The notes under the pieces were generated by a model that saw only the letters and a list, made by a program, of their open reading frames with translations, was not told the DNA's origin and did not search any database. From positions 1-8,120 of the forward strand of contig CAMVJF010000065.1 in the NCBI GenBank assembly GCA_947167725.1: 8,120 nucleotides of DNA, read 5' to 3'. This stretch comes from an uncultured Clostridia bacterium (GTDB taxonomy: Bacteria > Bacillota > Clostridia > Oscillospirales > Oscillospiraceae). Of the stretch, positions 5,243 to 8,120 are shown one piece after another. The number at the start of each line of letters is the position of its first letter. The first letter of the stretch is position 1. The position numbers were made by a program, and so were the translations under genes.

Positions 5243-6739
5243 TTACGCGATCTTTGCCGCGGCGCTGAGCGTGCCGCACTTGAGGTGGTAGGAGCCGGGG
5301 ATCAGCTCGGAGGTGGAGTAGATCACATAGGTGAAGCCGCAGCGCGCCCGGAGCACTTCGACCAGACCCTCTCCCTCGTCGTAGACGAGCTCGTTCTCGG
5401 CGCCCTCCGCGCCGGCGAGGCGGAAGAGCAGGAAGGGCTGGCTGCTCGCAGCGGAGAAGCCGACCGGGCTCTTCGCGTTGCCGAAGCCGAGGATCGAGCC
5501 GCCGGTGATCACGGCCTCGCTCTTGACATCAAAGATATCGCCGAGGGCACTGACGCGCAGCGAGCCGCCGCTGAGCGAGAAGCTGCCGGCCGTGCCGTAG
5601 CGGTTCTTGGCCTTGACGCCGTCCTGGCCGGAGAAAATATCGACGCCGCCGCCGGTGAGATTCACCGCGACCTCGCTCGAGAGGCCGTCGTTCGCGCTCT
5701 CGATCCCGACCATGCCGCCCGAAACGGTCAGCTCGCCGTGCGCCGAAATGCCCTTGCCCGCGCTGCTCTTGAGCGTGAGCGTGCCGCCCGAGACGAGCAG
5801 GTCCGCCGTGCAGTGCAGCGCGTGGTCGGTGCTCTCGACGCTGAGCGTGCCGCCCGAGACCGTCAGCTTTGTCCTGGCCTTCAGGCCCTTGCTGCTCGTG
5901 GTCTCGGTGTCTCCCCGGGTCGTGACCTTCACCTCGCCGCCGTTGAGATCGAGCTCGCTCTCGGCCGAGACGCCGTCGCCGCCCGCCGTGATATCCAGCT
6001 TGCCGCCGGAGATCGCGACGAAGCCCTTGCCCTCCTTCTTCGCCGAGGAGGATTTGACGCCGTCGTTACCCGCGAGGATCGTCAGCTCGCCGCCGGAGAT
6101 CTCCACGGACTCGGAGCCCTTGAGCCCGTTGTTCACGGCCCTCAGCGAGATCGTGCCGCCCTCGATATCAAGGTCGTCCTTGCAGGTGACGCCGTTGTTG
6201 AGCCAGCCCTGGATCTCCAGCGCGCCGGTGCCGCGGATCTTGAGGTCGTCCTCGGAGAAGATGACCGCGCCCTCCAGCTTTTCGGCCACGAGCGTGCCCT
6301 CCGTGCCGGAGACAAGGCGGTTAAAGCTGCCGTCGGCGAGCTCGATACAGCAGTTTTTGACCTGCTCGACGAGGATCGCCGGGCCGTCGGGGCAGCGGAT
6401 CTCGGCGGAGCTGAGGACGAGCGTGACGTCGCCCTTGACCTCGCCGGTGTTGACGATGAGCTGCCCGGCGTCAAGCGTGCCGCGCAGCAGGTATTCGCCG
6501 GGGGCGTTGATCTTGACGGTGCTGCCGTCCACGGCCGCGCCGCCGCCGTCGATCGAGGCGCCGGAGCCGGTCAGCGAGATCGTGGTCACGCCGCCGCTCT
6601 GGACGGTCTGCGAGGCGCCGCCCTGCGGGGCGGAGGAGGCGGGAGCCTGCCCGATCACCATGTCGCCGCAGCCGCAGAGCAGCGAGAGGCAGAGGGTCAG
6701 GGCCAGAAGGATAGAGAGTTTTCTTTTCATCATGATCAC
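5243..6739 (-). CDS. Beta-helix lipoprotein, Cthe_2159-type carbohydrate-binding family
   Basis: The product has 498 residues from GTG 6739, which has AAGGA 6 bases upstream and overlaps the stop of the previous gene (GTGA); ATG 6733 or 6730 are alternatives and give a more usual signal peptide. The N-terminus KRKLSILLALTLCLSLLCGC is a signal peptide ending in a lipobox (L-C-G-C24), so a membrane-anchored surface lipoprotein is expected. A Ser/Gly/Gln-rich linker follows (about 26-50). From about 190 to 415 the protein repeats a unit of the form ISGG-x-L-x-I...DGV about ten times, a parallel beta-helix. This matches the Cthe_2159-like carbohydrate-binding domain family; its founding member binds acidic plant polysaccharide and calcium (family knowledge). 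The repeated Asp-Gly turns (NDGV, GDGV, NDGL, QDGV) could hold metal. A C-terminal cap carries Cys467 and Cys488. Last gene of the operon; the true ligand is unknown. Confidence 0.85.
   Translation of the reverse strand: MIMMKRKLSILLALTLCLSLLCGCGDMVIGQAPASSAPQGGASQTVQSGGVTTISLTGSGASIDGGGAAVDGSTVKINAPGEYLLRGTLDAGQLIVNTGEVKGDVTLVLSSAEIRCPDGPAILVEQVKNCCIELADGSFNRLVSGTEGTLVAEKLEGAVIFSEDDLKIRGTGALEIQGWLNNGVTCKDDLDIEGGTISLRAVNNGLKGSESVEISGGELTILAGNDGVKSSSAKKEGKGFVAISGGKLDITAGGDGVSAESELDLNGGEVKVTTRGDTETTSSKGLKARTKLTVSGGTLSVESTDHALHCTADLLVSGGTLTLKSSAGKGISAHGELTVSGGMVGIESANDGLSSEVAVNLTGGGVDIFSGQDGVKAKNRYGTAGSFSLSGGSLRVSALGDIFDVKSEAVITGGSILGFGNAKSPVGFSAASSQPFLLFRLAGAEGAENELVYDEGEGLVEVLRARCGFTYVIYSTSELIPGSYHLKCGTLSAAAKIA
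5498..6172 (-). repeat. Coding repeat for about ten beta-helix coils
   Basis: The GG turns of the protein fall at residues 194, 216, 245, 267, 296, 318, 341, 363, 391 and 413. The steps are 22, 29, 22, 29, 22, 23, 22, 28 and 22: a basic coil of 22 residues (66 bases) with inserts of 6-7 residues in every second coil at first. At the DNA level the repeats are mostly diverged, but an exact 18-base copy (GAGCGTGCCGCCCGAGAC on the + strand) is found at 5777-5794 and 5843-5860, exactly 66 bases apart. Confidence 0.85.
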
Positions 6740-7398
6740 AGCATGTCCTTGTCGGATTCTCTTCCGCAGATGATGTTCAGATTGCCGTTGCGGCAGCGGA
6801 GCTCGTCGATGAAGTCCTTGACGATCTCGCCGCCCTTGATGTGGATGTGGTAGTCGAGCTCATAGAGCGTGCCCATGTTGGTGGTCTTGACCTTTACGAG
6901 CTCATGGCTGCTCGTGTACTTCTCGAAAATGTCGTCGAACAGGCCGTCGTAATCGAGATTCTCGGGGATCGTGATCTTGAGGTGGCGGTAGCTGCGGCTG
7001 TTCTCGCCGAAGCGCATGAGCGTCAGCGCGATCACCGTCAGCGCGACGATGACGAAGAACAGCGCCGCGATGCCGACGTAGCCCATGCCGCAGGCGAGGC
7101 CGACGGCCGTGCCGATGAAGAGGCCGCTGAGTTCACGGGCGCTGCCCGGGGCGCTGCGGAAGCGGATCAGCGAGAAGGCTCCCGCCACGCCGAGCCCGGC
7201 GCCGATATTGCCGTTGACCATCATGATCACCAGCGTGACGATCGGCGGGACGAGCACCAGCGCAAAGGGAAGGCTGCCGCTGTGCCTGCTGCGGAAGGAG
7301 AAGACCAGCGCGTTCAGAACGCCCAGGACCAGCGCCGAGAGCAGGCAGATCAGGAACGCCGAGACGGTCATCGGCGCGGTAATCACGCAATTAAACAC
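6736..7398 (-). CDS. DUF4956 membrane protein
   Basis: The product has 220 residues. GTG 7398 is chosen because GGAG lies 9 bases upstream and the reading overlaps the end of the VTC gene by 8 bases; GTG 7386 or ATG 7371 are possible. Hydrophobic segments lie at about 10-33, 43-61, 92-110 and 111-129, with a re-entrant or partly buried stretch around 64-80. The signature NGNIGAGLGVAGAFSLIRFR followed by SAPGSARELSGLFIGTAVGL is characteristic of DUF4956. A soluble alpha/beta domain follows (about 135-220: HLKITIPENLDYDGLFDDIF and the rest), probably cytosolic. No reaction is established for the family. Its regular neighbours are VTC-domain and CotH proteins, as seen here for VTC, which suggests a membrane partner or transporter for their product (inference). 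It overlaps the beta-helix gene by 4 bases, pointing to coupled translation. Confidence 0.92.
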   Translation of the reverse strand: MFNCVITAPMTVSAFLICLLSALVLGVLNALVFSFRSRHSGSLPFALVLVPPIVTLVIMMVNGNIGAGLGVAGAFSLIRFRSAPGSARELSGLFIGTAVGLACGMGYVGIAALFFVIVALTVIALTLMRFGENSRSYRHLKITIPENLDYDGLFDDIFEKYTSSHELVKVKTTNMGTLYELDYHIHIKGGEIVKDFIDELRCRNGNLNIICGRESDKDML

Positions 7399-8113
7399 TC
7401 TTTATCACTCCGTTAAAGTATTCGTTGAGGATCTCGTTTTTATAGCAGGTGCCGTATTTGGAAAAGCCCCTGGGAAAAATGCCCTCGTCCGAGAGCAGGC
7501 GGGAGAGCCACATCGGCGCGACGCCGGGGATCTTGATCTCCATCAGCACCTCGTCCGGCTCCATCAGCGGCGCGCCGCCGCTGCCGCGGGTCAGATCGGG
7601 CTCGTCCGTGCGCCAGCGCAGGTTCTCGTCGAAGGTGATGCGCAGCTCGGGATCGTCCTTCGCCACCCAGGCCGTCCGGTCGCAGGCGATGAAGACCTTG
7701 GGACTGACACGGTTGCAGCGCAGGAACCAGTCGAGCTCGCGCGTCATCTGCGATCGCTCGGGCGGGGGCGCCTCTCCCGCGAGATAGGCCCGCGCCTCTC
7801 GCGCGCTCATCGCGATGCGGCGCTTGTAGACCATGCCCTTGAACTTCTTTTTCAGCTCGACAAAGACCTCGTCGTCCTCGCCCGGGACGCGGTAGCTGCG
7901 CACGCGCAGCTTTTCCTTGTACACGGGCGCCTCGATGGAATGGCGGATCAGGGCGTAGTCGTCGGTGTCGTAATAGACCGAGCAGACCGTGCTTTTGAAA
8001 TACGTGTCGGGCACGATATGGTTCTTCAGCCCCCGGAAGAACGACGCATACTGCGTCCCGGAGAGGATGTATTTCTTTGCATAGCGCTTGAAGGTCAGTT
8101 TTGTCTCTCCCAC
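7391..8113 (-). CDS. VTC-domain polyphosphate polymerase-like protein
   Basis: 240 residues are visible from GTG 8113, but the frame stays open to the window edge only seven bases further, and no ribosome site can be seen, so the true start may lie outside. Seen in order: FKRYAKKYILS (8-18), YYDT (47-50), EKLRVRSY (67-74), ELKKKFKG (86-93) with YKRR (96-99), DRTAW (145-149), RITFDENL (158-165), EIK (192-194) and FSKYGTCY (217-224). These Lys, Arg and Glu clusters follow the tunnel residues of the VTC catalytic domain, which in yeast Vtc4 makes polyphosphate from ATP. There is no SPX domain and no membrane segment, as usual for bacterial members, so it would act on the cytosolic face. Most homologs have Glu in the first motif (RYEKKY) where this has Ala12. 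Activity is likely by family but not certain; CYTH-type triphosphate chemistry is the alternative. First visible gene of its operon. Confidence 0.88.
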   Translation of the reverse strand: MGETKLTFKRYAKKYILSGTQYASFFRGLKNHIVPDTYFKSTVCSVYYDTDDYALIRHSIEAPVYKEKLRVRSYRVPGEDDEVFVELKKKFKGMVYKRRIAMSAREARAYLAGEAPPPERSQMTRELDWFLRCNRVSPKVFIACDRTAWVAKDDPELRITFDENLRWRTDEPDLTRGSGGAPLMEPDEVLMEIKIPGVAPMWLSRLLSDEGIFPRGFSKYGTCYKNEILNEYFNGVIKSV

Positions 8114-8120
8114 GCCGAGC

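Noticed and set aside
5777..5860. The exact 18-base repeat as part of a CRISPR or mobile element
   Set aside because: There are only two exact copies, their 66-base period equals one 22-residue protein coil, and both lie in frame in the beta-helix gene.
5216..6853. A 545-codon open frame on the + strand opposite the beta-helix gene
   Set aside because: It is the antisense shadow of a GC-rich repetitive gene. Its product is a low-complexity Ala/Arg/Asp/Leu mix with no domain or ribosome site, while the - strand frame has a signal peptide, a lipobox and a known fold.

Overview
The window looks like a chromosomal segment from a GC-rich Clostridia-type Firmicute, probably a gut Oscillospiraceae or Ruminococcaceae relative. 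This is an inference from four things: GC-rich codon third positions, AGGAGG-type ribosome binding sites with 6-8 base spacing, a near-consensus TTGACT/TATAAT promoter, and the gene families present. There are eight protein genes, no RNA genes, no CRISPR array and no mobile element that I can see.

Left part (1-3152, + strand). The window opens inside the 3' part of a SIS-domain sugar-phosphate isomerase or deglycase gene, which ends at a strong hairpin. After a weak promoter comes a compact three-gene unit. It holds a six-helix membrane protein resembling the Pr6Pr / FAR-17a-AIG1 group, an unrecognised six-helix membrane protein with acidic and His residues in or beside its helices, and a HAD-family hydrolase whose ATG overlaps the preceding stop codon (ATGA). 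A near-perfect 14-bp inverted repeat ends this unit and the converging pyridoxal kinase gene.

Middle (3206-5194). A pyridoxal/pyridoxamine kinase gene (- strand) is divergent from a MocR/PdxR-type regulator gene (+ strand) across about 100 bases. This is the classic layout for PLP-sensing control of vitamin B6 salvage. The two predicted -10 boxes overlap on opposite strands, so only one promoter could be occupied at a time. The regulator is unusual: it keeps its winged helix and PLP lysine but stops at 350 residues, about 100 short of normal, and lacks the C-terminal part of its aminotransferase-like domain.

Right part (5194-8120, - strand). Three tightly overlapping genes encode, in transcription order, a VTC-type polyphosphate polymerase domain protein, a DUF4956 membrane protein, and a lipoprotein with a repeated beta-helix of the Cthe_2159 carbohydrate-binding type. 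They end at a textbook terminator. The association recurs in Clostridia, often with CotH kinases, but its job is not established. A surface phosphopolymer or polysaccharide system is my inference and the best candidate here for a poorly described system.
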